The position numbers were made by a program, and so were the translations under genes. A stretch of DNA of 64,000 bases from Streptomyces gardneri. Its GTDB lineage: Bacteria; Actinomycetota; Actinomycetes; Streptomycetales; Streptomycetaceae. Every line of letters begins with the position of its first letter. Position 1 is the stretch's first letter. The stretch is taken from contig NZ_BJMN01000044.1 in assembly GCF_006539185.1 (NCBI RefSeq), forward strand, positions 1 to 64,000. The letters run 5' to 3'. Below, piece by piece: positions 50,759 through 59,877 of the stretch. The notes beneath the pieces were generated by a model, which was not told where the DNA came from, ran no database searches, and saw only the letters and a program-made list of their open reading frames with translations.

Positions 50759-50812
50759 ATGACCCCTCGATCCCAAGGACCGGCCGGTCGGCACGTAGGG
50801 GCCGCACGATGA
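50759..50812 (+). CDS. 17-residue open frame coupled to the epimerase gene
   Basis: MTPRSQGPAGRHVGAAR. It has the best ribosome binding site of the region (AAGGAGACC, 8 bases upstream). Its stop overlaps the ATG of the epimerase (ATGA at 50809-50812), while the epimerase itself has no good site. It probably works as a translational feeder for the epimerase; the peptide may have no function of its own. Confidence 0.5.
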   Translation: MTPRSQGPAGRHVGAAR

Positions 50813-51780
50813 GGGTGCTACTGCTCGGAGCCAACGGCTTCATCGGCCGCTTCGTCGCCGACCGACTGCTGGCCGACCCGGCCGTCCACCTCACCGCCCT
50901 CGGCCGGGGCGACGACGCCGACGTGCGCTTCGACCTCGCCTCCGGCAGCCCCGGCGCGCTGACCCGCTTCCTCGACGCCGTCCACCCCGGGGTCGTCGTC
51001 AACTGCGCGGGCGCCACCCGCGGCGGCGCCCGCGAGCTGACCCGGCACAACACCATCGCCGTCGCCACCGTCTGCGAGGCCCTGCGCCGCAGCGGCTGCG
51101 GAGCCCGGCTCGTCCAGGTCGGCTGCGCCTCGGAGTACGGACCGAGCCAGCCCGGCTCCTCCACGGCCGAGGACGCCGTACCCCGCCCCGGCGGCCCGTA
51201 CGGGGTGTCCAAGCTGGCCGCGACGGAACTCGTCCTCGGCTCGGGCCTCGACGCCGTCGTCCTGCGGGTGTTCTCGCCCGTCGGCCCCGGCACACCCGCC
51301 GGCTCCCCCCTCGGCCGCCTCGCCGAGGCGATGCGCCGCGCGATGCAGGCGGGGGACGGCGAGCTCAAGCTCAGCGGACTCGGCGTGCAGCGCGACTTCG
51401 TCGACGTACGGGACGTGGCCAGGGCCGTCCACGCGGCCTCCCTCTCCGCCGCCCAGGGCGTCGTCAACATCGGCACCGGCCGCGCGGTCCGGCTCCGGGA
51501 CGCCGCCGCCGTGCTCGCCCGGGTCGCCGGCTACACCGGCAACCTCCACGAGCTGGACGCCCCGCACGGCATTCCGCAGCGCCCGATGATCGGCGCGCCC
51601 CGCACCGAGGGGACCATCGCCGACCAGCTGGCCGCCGCCCCCTACCCGTACCCCGACGGCTGCGGCCCCTGGCAGCAGGCCGACGTCAGGACCGCCCGCG
51701 ACCGGCTCGGCTGGCGGCCCCGGATCAATCTGGAGGAGTCGCTCGCCGACATCTGGATGGAGGCGGCGTGTCGCATCTGA
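50809..51780 (+). CDS. NAD-dependent sugar-nucleotide epimerase/dehydratase (extended SDR)
   Basis: A 323-residue extended short-chain dehydrogenase. The NAD site is GANGFIG (7-13), and the catalytic pair is Y131 and K135 in PYGVSK. SEYGPSQPGS and RDFVDVRDVARAV are typical of UDP-sugar epimerases. In the operon it may supply the sugar donor for the PelF-type transferase, as PelX-like C4-epimerases do elsewhere. Its start overlaps a 17-residue frame. Its end overlaps the spherulin-4 gene by 13 bases. Confidence 0.85.
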   Translation: MRVLLLGANGFIGRFVADRLLADPAVHLTALGRGDDADVRFDLASGSPGALTRFLDAVHPGVVVNCAGATRGGARELTRHNTIAVATVCEALRRSGCGARLVQVGCASEYGPSQPGSSTAEDAVPRPGGPYGVSKLAATELVLGSGLDAVVLRVFSPVGPGTPAGSPLGRLAEAMRRAMQAGDGELKLSGLGVQRDFVDVRDVARAVHAASLSAAQGVVNIGTGRAVRLRDAAAVLARVAGYTGNLHELDAPHGIPQRPMIGAPRTEGTIADQLAAAPYPYPDGCGPWQQADVRTARDRLGWRPRINLEESLADIWMEAACRI

Positions 51781-52508
51781 CGACCACCACGGGAGCGGTC
51801 CAGGCCCTGGGGGTGGGCGTCCCCGGCTACGCCCACCCGCTGCTCGCCCCCGTCGAGTGGGGCGAGCTGACCCGCCCCGGGACCCCGCTGCACTGGGCCG
51901 TGCTCAATGTCGCGGACGGCCCGGGCAGCCGTCCCGACCCGCACTGTCTTGAGGCCGCCGGGAAGCTCCGTAACGCCGGGGTCCGGGTCCTCGGGCACCT
52001 GGACCTCGCGTACGGCTCCCGGCCCTTCGGGGAGCTGGTCTCGGACGCCCACCGCTTCCTCGACTGGTACAAGGTGGACGGCTACTACCTGGACCGCGCC
52101 CCCGCCGACCGGGCCGACCTGGCCGGGACGCGGCGGCTCACCGCGACCCTGGAGGCCGTCCTCGGCGGCGAGGCGCACCTCGTCCTCGGGCACGGCACCC
52201 ACCCCCACCCGGGGTACGCGGAGACCGCCGACCAGCTGGTCACCTTCTCCGGCTCCTGGGTGGACTACCGCTGGTCACAGGTGGCGGAGTGGACCGCCGA
52301 CCATCCGGAGGCGAAGTTCGTCCACCTCGTGCACGGGGTCCCGCGCACGCATCTCGACGAGGCGCTGCGGATCGCCCGCTGGCAGGGCGCCGGGACGATC
52401 TTCTTCACCGACCGCGCGGGTGGCCCGGGAGAAAGTGCGCCATTTCACTCGCTGCCCGGCTACTGGGACGAAATCGTCTCGCGGATCGGACCGGGTGTCT
52501 CGGAATGA
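51768..52508 (+). CDS. Spherulation-specific family 4 protein (glycosidase-like TIM barrel)
   Basis: A 246-residue PF12138-type protein. VGVPGYAHPLLAPVEW, WAVLNVADGPGSRPDP, AGVRVLGHLDLAYGSRPFGE and WYKVDGYYLD are the family blocks; the Asp after YYL is a candidate catalytic acid. The fold is related to GH114/GH166 enzymes that cut alpha-1,4 galactosamine polymers, among them the hydrolase part of PelA. No signal peptide is evident, which is odd for a polysaccharide hydrolase. GTG 51768 follows GGAGGCGG. Confidence 0.82.
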   Translation: MSHLTTTTGAVQALGVGVPGYAHPLLAPVEWGELTRPGTPLHWAVLNVADGPGSRPDPHCLEAAGKLRNAGVRVLGHLDLAYGSRPFGELVSDAHRFLDWYKVDGYYLDRAPADRADLAGTRRLTATLEAVLGGEAHLVLGHGTHPHPGYAETADQLVTFSGSWVDYRWSQVAEWTADHPEAKFVHLVHGVPRTHLDEALRIARWQGAGTIFFTDRAGGPGESAPFHSLPGYWDEIVSRIGPGVSE

Positions 52509-52571
52509 GGAGGGGCGTGGCAGTGTTACGGGGAGAACAACCGTACTGACATACCGACAACCGGAGTCCCC

Positions 52572-53750
52572 GTGTCGCTGCCACCCCTGGTCGAGCCGGC
52601 TGCCGAGCTCACCGTAGACGAGGTCCGCAGGTACTCCCGCCACCTGATCATCCCGGACGTCGGGATGGACGGGCAGAAGCGGCTGAAGAACGCGAAGGTG
52701 CTGTGTGTCGGCGCCGGCGGTCTCGGCTCGCCGGCGCTGATGTACCTGGCCGCCGCCGGCGTGGGCACGCTCGGCATCGTGGAGTTCGACGAGGTCGACG
52801 AGTCGAACCTCCAGCGCCAGATCATCCACAGCCAGGCCGACATCGGCCGCTCCAAGGCCGCCTCGGCGCGCGACAGCGTGCTCGGCATCAACCCGTACGT
52901 GAACGTGATCCTTCACGAGGAGCGGCTCGAAGCCGAGAACGTGATGGAGATCTTCGGTCAGTACGACCTGATCGTCGACGGCACGGACAACTTCGCCACG
53001 CGCTACCTGGTGAACGACGCCTGCGTGCTGCTGAACAAGCCGTACGTCTGGGGTTCGATCTACCGCTTCGACGGCCAGGCCTCGGTCTTCTGGTCCGAGT
53101 ACGGCCCCTGCTACCGCTGCCTCTACCCGGAGCCCCCGCCGCCGGGCATGGTCCCGTCCTGCGCCGAGGGCGGCGTCCTGGGCGTGCTGTGCGCGTCCAT
53201 CGGCTCCATCCAGGTCACCGAGGCCATCAAGGTGCTCGCCGGCGTGGGCGACCCGCTGGTCGGCCGACTGATGATCTACGACGCCCTGGAGATGCAGTAC
53301 CGCCAGGTGAAGGTCCGCAAGGACCCGGGCTGCGCGGTCTGCGGCGAGAACCCCACCGTCACCGAGCTCATCGACTACGAGGCCTTCTGCGGCGTCGTGT
53401 CCGAGGAGGCCCAGGAGGCGGCGCTCGGCTCGACGATCACTCCGAAGCAGCTCAAGGAGTGGATCGACGAGGGCGAGAACATCGACATCATCGATGTCCG
53501 CGAGCCGAACGAGTACGAGATCGTCTCGATCCCCGGCGCGCGACTGATCCCGAAGAACGAGTTCCTGATGGGCACCGCCCTCCAGGACCTCCCGCAGGAC
53601 AAGCGGATCGTCCTGCACTGCAAGACGGGTGTCCGCAGTGCGGAAGTCCTCGCGGTGCTCAAGTCCGCGGGCTTCGCGGACGCGGTGCACGTCGGCGGCG
53701 GCGTGATCGGCTGGGTCCACCAGATCGAGCCCGACAAGCCGGTCTACTAG
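52572..53750 (+). CDS. moeZ: MoeZ-type adenylyltransferase/sulfurtransferase
   Basis: A 392-residue fusion of a ThiF/MoeB adenylation domain and a C-terminal rhodanese domain. It activates ubiquitin-like sulfur-carrier proteins and passes sulfur to them, serving molybdopterin, cysteine (CysO) and thio-natural-product pathways. The nucleotide motif is GAGGLGSP (47-54), and zinc-binding CxxC pairs are CYRC and CAVC. The rhodanese cysteine is C350 in CKTGVRS. GTG 52572 follows CCGGAG. A 23-base terminator follows directly. Confidence 0.95.
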   Translation: MSLPPLVEPAAELTVDEVRRYSRHLIIPDVGMDGQKRLKNAKVLCVGAGGLGSPALMYLAAAGVGTLGIVEFDEVDESNLQRQIIHSQADIGRSKAASARDSVLGINPYVNVILHEERLEAENVMEIFGQYDLIVDGTDNFATRYLVNDACVLLNKPYVWGSIYRFDGQASVFWSEYGPCYRCLYPEPPPPGMVPSCAEGGVLGVLCASIGSIQVTEAIKVLAGVGDPLVGRLMIYDALEMQYRQVKVRKDPGCAVCGENPTVTELIDYEAFCGVVSEEAQEAALGSTITPKQLKEWIDEGENIDIIDVREPNEYEIVSIPGARLIPKNEFLMGTALQDLPQDKRIVLHCKTGVRSAEVLAVLKSAGFADAVHVGGGVIGWVHQIEPDKPVY

Positions 53751-53754
53751 GCGA

Positions 53755-53803
53755 CACGGGAAAGGGCCCGGACCTCGACACGAGGTCCGGGCCCTTTCCC
53801 GTG
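53755..53803. terminator. Very strong bidirectional terminator after moeZ
   Basis: A perfect 23-base stem (left arm begins CACGGGAAAGGGCCCGGACC) with a 3-base loop, between convergent genes. Confidence 0.92.
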
Positions 53804-53833
53804 CCCGCCGGCAGGCCGTGCCCGGGGGCGTGG

Positions 53834-55417
53834 TCACCCGCAGGTCGTGCCGTACTTCGGGACCGTGCCCTTCAGGAAGTACGCGTCGACCGTCTTCGTC
53901 ACGCACGGCGAGGTGCCGTAGGCGCCGTGCCCCTCGCCCTTGTTCGTGACCAGGACACCGACGCCGTCCCCGAGCTCCTTCGCCATCTTCTCCGCGCCCT
54001 CGTACGGGGTCGCCGGGTCGCCGGTCGTGCCGACGACGAGGATCGGGGCCGCGCCCGGGGCGCTCGCCTCCGGGGTCGTCCGCTCGCCCTTCACCGGCCA
54101 GTTCGCGCACCAGCCGGCCGTGTCCCAGGCGAGGAACGCCCCGAAGACGGGGGAGAGCCCGCGGAACTCCGGGATCAGCGCCTTCGCCTGCGCGGCGGTC
54201 GGGCGCTCGCTGGAGTCGGCGCAGGCGATCGCCCGCTGGGAGTGCGACTGCGTCGAGTAGTGGCCCTTCGCGTCCCGGTCGTTGTAGTAGTCGGCGAGTT
54301 CGAGCAGGGTCGCGCCGCGGCCCTGCTCGGCATTGGCCAGGGCCTGGGTGAGCAGCGGCCAGTTGGACTGCCCGTACAGCGTGACCGCGATGCCCGTGAG
54401 CGCGAGGCCCTCGGTCAGCCGGCGGTCGCCGACGGTCAGCGGCTCGCGGTCCAGCTTCCGCAGCAGGCGCGCGATCCGCTCCGACCCGGCCTTCGGGTCC
54501 TCGCCGATGCTCTTCAGGTAGTTGTCCAGGGCCCGCTGGAAGCCGATCGTCTGGTGGCGGGCGTGCCCGGTGGTGTCGGCGGTCGGGTCGACGACCGCGT
54601 CGAAGACGAGCCGCCCCACGCGGGAGGGGAACAGGTGGGCGTAGGTGCCGCCGAGCTGTGTCCCGTACGACATGCCGAAGTAGTGGAGCCTGTCGTCCCC
54701 GAGGACCTGCCGGACCAGGTCAAGGTCGCGGGCGGTGGCCGTGGTCGTGGTGTGCGGGAGGACCGTCGCGGAGCGGCGGGCGCAGCCGGCGCCGAAGGCG
54801 GTGTTGTCCTTCAGATACGCGGCCTCCTCGGCGGCCGTGTCGGGGGTGAGGTCCACCGAGGCCTCGGAGGCGGCCTGTTCGGCGTCGTCCCGGCAGACCA
54901 CGCCCGCGCTGCGGCCCACGCCCCGGGGGTCGAAGCCGACCAGGTCGTAGCGCTCGCCCAGCTTCGCGTACTCCTCGGCCGCCTGCGGCAGGATCTCGAC
55001 GCCGGAGGCGCCGGGGCCGCCGAAGTTGAAGAGGAGCGAGCCGATCCGGCCGCGCTCGTCGTCGGCCTCCTTGCGGATCAGCGCGAAGGGGATCGTGGCG
55101 CCTTCGGGCTTCGCGTGGTCGAGCGGCACCTTGACCGACGCGCACCGCCACTCGGGACCGGGCCGCGGGCCGCTCGAAGGGGCCTCGCAGCGCTTCCAGT
55201 CGAGGCGCTGGCCGGTGAGGGAGGCGGGGAGCGCGGGGAGCGTGGCGGCCGCCGACGGCTTGGCGTCGGCGGCCGTCGGCGACGGCGGCGTCGTCGGGGT
55301 GGTGATGGCGGCGGACGGAGCCGCCGTCGTCCCTCCGGCGCCGCTCCCGCCGCTCGTACAGCCCGCGACGAGGAGACCGGTCACGGCGAGCACCGTCATG
55401 CGTACGCGTATGGACAT
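53834..55417 (-). CDS. Secreted lipoprotein alpha/beta hydrolase (tripeptidyl-aminopeptidase type)
   Basis: A 527-residue enzyme of the TAP-like S33 group. The lipobox is LLVAGC (Cys near 20). NFGGPGASG is the oxyanion loop, YFGMSYGTQLGG the nucleophile elbow (G-x-S-x-G as GMSYG), and DPATPYEGA and GEGHGAY hold the acid and the catalytic His. Such enzymes trim N-terminal tripeptides. ATG 55417 follows GGGGGAA. It is a close paralogue of the next gene. Confidence 0.9.
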   Translation of the reverse strand: MSIRVRMTVLAVTGLLVAGCTSGGSGAGGTTAAPSAAITTPTTPPSPTAADAKPSAAATLPALPASLTGQRLDWKRCEAPSSGPRPGPEWRCASVKVPLDHAKPEGATIPFALIRKEADDERGRIGSLLFNFGGPGASGVEILPQAAEEYAKLGERYDLVGFDPRGVGRSAGVVCRDDAEQAASEASVDLTPDTAAEEAAYLKDNTAFGAGCARRSATVLPHTTTTATARDLDLVRQVLGDDRLHYFGMSYGTQLGGTYAHLFPSRVGRLVFDAVVDPTADTTGHARHQTIGFQRALDNYLKSIGEDPKAGSERIARLLRKLDREPLTVGDRRLTEGLALTGIAVTLYGQSNWPLLTQALANAEQGRGATLLELADYYNDRDAKGHYSTQSHSQRAIACADSSERPTAAQAKALIPEFRGLSPVFGAFLAWDTAGWCANWPVKGERTTPEASAPGAAPILVVGTTGDPATPYEGAEKMAKELGDGVGVLVTNKGEGHGAYGTSPCVTKTVDAYFLKGTVPKYGTTCG

Positions 55418-55490
55418 GTGTTCCCCCAGGATCCCGGCAAGGCCGCCCATCCTAGGGGGTGTCCTGCCGATCAGGCGGGCTCGCGGGGTC

Positions 55491-57068
55491 TCACTTGCAG
55501 ACGGTCCCCGAGGCCGGCAGCTTGCCGTCCAGGAGGTAGGCGTCCACCGCCTTCTTCACGCACGCGTTGCCGCTGTTGTAGGCGCCGTGGCCCTCGCCCT
55601 CGTACGTCAGCTCGATGCCGACGCCTTTGCCGAGCGCGTTCACCATCGCGCGCGTGCCCTCGTACGGCGTGGCCGGGTCCCCGGTCGTGCCGACGACCAG
55701 GAGCGGGTCCGAACCGGCCGCGGAGACGTCCGGGTGCTCCCAGGTGCCCGGCACCGGCCACTGCGAGCAGCTCGCGAGCGCCCAGCCCATGAAGTCGCCG
55801 AAGACGGGGGAGGCCTCCCGGAACTTGTCGAGCCGCTCCTTCGCCTGGCCGAGGGTGTAGCGCTCCTTGAAGTCCACGCAGTTGATGGCGGCGTTGGCGG
55901 CCTGGATGTTGCTGTACGTGCCCGTCTGGCCGCGCCCGTTCATCGAGTCGGAGAGCGAGAGGAGCAGTGCGCCGTCGCCGCCGTCGGCCGCTTCGAGGCC
56001 CTGCTCCAGGTAGGGCCAGTAGTCCTTGGAGTAGAGGGCCTGTGCGATGCCGTTGGTGGCCTGCGTCTGGGTCAGCTCGCGGTCGCCGATGCCCGGGATC
56101 GGTTTCTTGTCGAGCGAGGCCAGGAGGTCGGTGATGAACGACTCGACCTCGGCGACGCTCGTACCGGGCAGGGTGCACTCGTCGCCGCGGTCCACGCAGT
56201 CCTGGGCGAAGTTGTCGAGGGCGAGCTGGAAGCCCTTCGCCTGGGCGAGCGCGCCCTCCTCGACGCCCGCGTCGGGGTCGACGACGGCGTCCAGGACGGC
56301 CCGGCCCACGTTCTCCGGGAAGAGATGGGCGTAGACGCCGCCGAGTTCGGTGCCGTACGAGATGCCGAAGTAGTGGAGCTTGTCGTCGCCGAGGACCTGG
56401 CGCATCAGGTCCATGTCCCGGGCGGCGTTCTCCGTGCCGACGTGGGGGAGGGCCGCCCCCGCGTCCTTCTCGCAGCCGTCCGCGTACTTCTTCTGCGCGT
56501 CCGACAGCGTCCGCTCCTCGGCCGCGTCGTCGGGCGTGAAGTCGAGGGCGTAGTACGCGTCGAGCTCCTTGTCGGTCGCGCACTCGACGGGTTCGCTGCG
56601 GCCCACCCCGCGGGGGTCGAAGGAGACGAGGTCGTAGCGGGAGCGGAGGGACTCGTACTCGTTGGCGAAGCCCGGCAGGCCGGTGATGCCCGAGCCGCCG
56701 GGACCGCCGAAGTTGAAGACGAGGGAGCCGATGCGGGCGTCGGCGTCGCGGGCCCGCGCCCGGATGAGGGCCAGCTCGATGGTCTCGCCGTCGGGCTTCG
56801 CCCAGTCCAGCGGCGCCTGGAGGAAGGAGCACTCCCAGGGCGTGCCGCCGGGGAGCGGCGAGGGCGCGGGCCCGCCGCCCTCGGCGGCGGACGGCGCCGT
56901 GCAGGGGGCCCAGACCAGCTTCTGCTCCGCCAGCGCCGACAGTCCGGCCGAGCCGCTCGGCTTCGTCGTCTCGGCCGCGTCGTCCGAGCCGCCCGAGCAT
57001 CCGGCGGCGGCGAGCAGCACGGTCGTGGCGGTGATCAGGGCGGCGCGCTGGGCGGCGGAGATCGGCAT
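55491..57068 (-). CDS. Secreted lipoprotein alpha/beta hydrolase, paralogue of the downstream gene
   Basis: A 525-residue TAP-like enzyme. The lipobox is LAAAGC (Cys near 24). NFGGPGGSGITG, YFGISYGTELGGVYAHLFP, DPATPYEGTRAM and GEGHGAYNSG give the oxyanion loop, nucleophile elbow, acid and His. Domain order and lengths equal those of its neighbour, so this is a tandem duplication. The two lie 73 bases apart on one strand. They may feed peptides to a transporter such as the ABC importer 8 kb away, but that is only a guess. Confidence 0.9.
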   Translation of the reverse strand: MPISAAQRAALITATTVLLAAAGCSGGSDDAAETTKPSGSAGLSALAEQKLVWAPCTAPSAAEGGGPAPSPLPGGTPWECSFLQAPLDWAKPDGETIELALIRARARDADARIGSLVFNFGGPGGSGITGLPGFANEYESLRSRYDLVSFDPRGVGRSEPVECATDKELDAYYALDFTPDDAAEERTLSDAQKKYADGCEKDAGAALPHVGTENAARDMDLMRQVLGDDKLHYFGISYGTELGGVYAHLFPENVGRAVLDAVVDPDAGVEEGALAQAKGFQLALDNFAQDCVDRGDECTLPGTSVAEVESFITDLLASLDKKPIPGIGDRELTQTQATNGIAQALYSKDYWPYLEQGLEAADGGDGALLLSLSDSMNGRGQTGTYSNIQAANAAINCVDFKERYTLGQAKERLDKFREASPVFGDFMGWALASCSQWPVPGTWEHPDVSAAGSDPLLVVGTTGDPATPYEGTRAMVNALGKGVGIELTYEGEGHGAYNSGNACVKKAVDAYLLDGKLPASGTVCK

Positions 57069-57203
57069 AGGCCCATCGTGGGCCGGTGTCCGGACCTCCG
57101 CGCGGGGCGGGGGTCCGGACGGGTGGCCGGGCGTTTCGGCGCCCCGGCTACAGGGCGTCGCGACGCCCGGACTACAGGACCCCGGCGTCGCAGGTGCCCC
57201 GGA

Positions 57204-59858
57204 CTACAGCGACTCGCGCCGCGTCAGCCAGTTGAAACAGATCCAGCCCGGGAGGACCGGGATCCACAGGGTGAGCAGGCGGTACAGCAGGACCGCGGGG
57301 GTCGCGACCTCCCAGGGGAGGCCGACGGTGACCAGGCCGAGGGTGAGCGCGCCCTCGACCGCGCCGACACCGCCCGGCGTCGGCGCCGCCGAACCGAGCG
57401 CGTTGCCCGCGAGGAAGACGACGGCCACGCTCGCGTAGCTGACCGTGTGGTTGCCGTGGTCGAAGGCCCGGATCGAGGCGTCCAGACAGAACACGAACGC
57501 GCCGGTCAGGAGGAGCATCCCGCCGATGCCGGTCACCAGCTTCATCGGCCGCTGGAGCACGTCCAGCATGCGCGGCACCACACCCGCGAAGAGCGAGCGC
57601 AGCCGCGTCGACACGAACTTGCGCATGAACGGGATCGCGGTCACGACGAGGACGAGCACCGCGACCGTCAGCAGACCGGCGATGACCGTCCTCGACGGGG
57701 TGAACGACTGCGACTTCTCCGTCCCCGTCAGATAGCCGAAGGAGAGCAGGAGCAGGATGTGCGCCCCGAGCCCGAAGAGCTGCGAGGCGCCGACGCTCGC
57801 CACCGCGAGCCCCGGGCGGACGCCCGCGCGCTGGAGGAAGCGGGTGTTCAGGGCGACACCGCCGACCGCCGCGGGAGCGACGATCTTCACGAACGAGCCG
57901 GCGACCTGCGCCACCACCGTCCGCCAGAATCCGACCCGCTCCGGCACGAAGCCCAGGAGGCTCATCGCCGCCGCCACGTAGCTGAAGGCGGAGAACAGGA
58001 CCGCCGCAGCCACCCACCGCCAGTCCGCCTCGCCGACCGTCGACAGCGGCGTACGGGCGATCTGCGACAGCAGGAAGTACGCGGCGACCGCGCCCGCGAT
58101 CATGCTGATCAGCGTCCGCGGCTTGATCCGCTCCAGACGGACGGGCTCCACCGGCGCCTGCGGGCGGATCAGCAGGACCTGCCGGCGGATCTGCGCGAGC
58201 AGGTCCTCCTCGCGGGCCTCGTCGAGCGCCGTGTCGAGCGCCCGCTTCTCGGCCTTCTTGTCCGCCTTCTTCTCGGCCTTCGTCTCGGACCGTACGGCGG
58301 TCTCGTCCGCCGTACGGTCCGCCACGGCCTCGGCCTTCGCGAGCTCCCGCTCGTGCTTGGCCGCCTCCGAGGCCGTGAGCACGGCCTCCCGTTCCCGCGC
58401 CGACCGCTCCCGCGCGAGCCTGCGCAGCGTCGCGCGCGTGGAGCGGCTCAGCGCGATCGGCTGGAGCAGCGGCAGGCAGTCGGCGACGCTGTCAGGACCG
58501 AGGACCTCCACGGCCGCCGCGACCGCCCGCTCGGCCCCGACCCGCAGGCCGAGGGTGGTGAGCAGCTGCGCGATGTCCATGCGCAGGATCAGGTCCCCGG
58601 CCGCGATCTCGCCGCCCCGCAGATCGGTCAGGATCACCCTGCCGGAACGATCCACCAGAATCGCGTCACCCGCGAGCCTGCGGTGGGCGATGCGACGCGA
58701 CTGCAGCGCCCGCACCTGCCGCCAGGCGCCGCGTACCAGCTCGTCGGTGATCTCCTTGTCGTCGAGCGAGTCGAGGCTCCGGCCGCCGATGTGCTCGTAC
58801 ACGAGCATCACGGCGTCCGGGCCGAGCTCCGAGGTGGCGATCAGCTTGGGCGCGTTCGCCCCGGCGGCGATGGCCGCGTAGGCGAGGAGCGCCTCCTGCT
58901 CCAGGGCCTGGCGCAGCGAGACGATCGACCGGCGGGTGGTGATCGTCCGCAGGGTGATCCGCCGCCACACCCGGTAGAAGAAGCCGTGTGCCTGCTGCTC
59001 GCGGTCGACGACGGTGACGTCGAGCGGTGGTCCGGCCTCCAGGGTCACGATGTACCGGCGGCCCCGGTCCCCGATGTCCGAGGCGTCCGGCACACCCTCG
59101 GCGCGCAGCGCCGTGACCGGCCGGAAGCCGACCCGGCGCAGGCCGGCCAGGAGGGTCTGGCCGGTGGGCCGGACGTTCGGGGAGCCGACGGCGTAGAGCG
59201 TGCCGTACGCCACCGTCCAGCCGATCAGCACGGTCAGCACGATCGAGAGCGCCGTGGTGTAGCCGGCGACCAGCATCGTGAACGCGTCGAGCAGCAGCAC
59301 CGCCCAGAGCGACACCCGCCAGCGGGGTCTGCGGGCCATGCCGACGGCGGTCATGTACGCGATGACCGGGGCGAGGTAGTTGTGCACCGGGTCGGTGAGC
59401 CCGCCGCCGGACTGCGGCTGGGTCAGCGCTTCCTGGATCGTGCCGGGCGCCGCCTGGGCGACCCAGAGGTCGGTGGCGAGGGTGACGCCGTGCGCGAGGA
59501 CGGCGGCGAGGACGCCGTCGGCGATGCGCAGTCCGTCCCGTTTGATCAGGCGCTCGATGGCGAAGGCGACCGGGACCAGCAGGACGGCGATGGAGGAGAC
59601 GAGACCGGCGATCTTGACGAAGACGTCGGGGGCGCCGCCGGCGCCCTTGTTGATGTCCTCCTCGAGGCCCGACGTCGTGCCGTGCGCGAAGGCGGCGATG
59701 GCGATGACGAGACCGATGGCGAGGAGGCCGGCGAGCAGCCGCATCAGGTCGGAGGGCCGGTGCACGCGGGCGGCGAGCAGGGGTTCGTCCCCGGAGACCC
59801 GCTCGGGGAGGCCGGCCTCGCCGTCCCCGGGAGGCTTCGTGTCCTGCCCCATCACCAT
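57204..59858 (-). CDS. Flippase-like membrane protein fused to a kinase-like domain
   Basis: An 884-residue fusion. The N-terminal half has about seven membrane helices (roughly 37-240). A kinase-like domain (about 290-470) follows, then a charged Lys/Glu/Ala helical linker and a C-terminal UPF0104/LPG_synthase_TM domain of about eight helices with NALGSAAPTPGGVGAVEGA. In the kinase part the catalytic motif reads AHRRLAGDA (H392), so the HRD Asp is replaced by Arg, and the DFG motif is DLR; it is likely inactive. Start is ATG 59858 (or 59852). The frame up to GTG 59948 has few G/C third bases, so it is not coding. Confidence 0.85.
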   Translation of the reverse strand: MVMGQDTKPPGDGEAGLPERVSGDEPLLAARVHRPSDLMRLLAGLLAIGLVIAIAAFAHGTTSGLEEDINKGAGGAPDVFVKIAGLVSSIAVLLVPVAFAIERLIKRDGLRIADGVLAAVLAHGVTLATDLWVAQAAPGTIQEALTQPQSGGGLTDPVHNYLAPVIAYMTAVGMARRPRWRVSLWAVLLLDAFTMLVAGYTTALSIVLTVLIGWTVAYGTLYAVGSPNVRPTGQTLLAGLRRVGFRPVTALRAEGVPDASDIGDRGRRYIVTLEAGPPLDVTVVDREQQAHGFFYRVWRRITLRTITTRRSIVSLRQALEQEALLAYAAIAAGANAPKLIATSELGPDAVMLVYEHIGGRSLDSLDDKEITDELVRGAWRQVRALQSRRIAHRRLAGDAILVDRSGRVILTDLRGGEIAAGDLILRMDIAQLLTTLGLRVGAERAVAAAVEVLGPDSVADCLPLLQPIALSRSTRATLRRLARERSAREREAVLTASEAAKHERELAKAEAVADRTADETAVRSETKAEKKADKKAEKRALDTALDEAREEDLLAQIRRQVLLIRPQAPVEPVRLERIKPRTLISMIAGAVAAYFLLSQIARTPLSTVGEADWRWVAAAVLFSAFSYVAAAMSLLGFVPERVGFWRTVVAQVAGSFVKIVAPAAVGGVALNTRFLQRAGVRPGLAVASVGASQLFGLGAHILLLLSFGYLTGTEKSQSFTPSRTVIAGLLTVAVLVLVVTAIPFMRKFVSTRLRSLFAGVVPRMLDVLQRPMKLVTGIGGMLLLTGAFVFCLDASIRAFDHGNHTVSYASVAVVFLAGNALGSAAPTPGGVGAVEGALTLGLVTVGLPWEVATPAVLLYRLLTLWIPVLPGWICFNWLTRRESL

Positions 59859-59877
59859 GTCCGTCTCTGCATGCGCG

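Noticed and set aside
47280..51476. A 1398-codon open frame on the minus strand opposite the Pel-like operon
   Set aside because: Composition is Arg/Ser/Ala/Gly only, with no domain. The plus-strand genes have clear families and ribosome sites.
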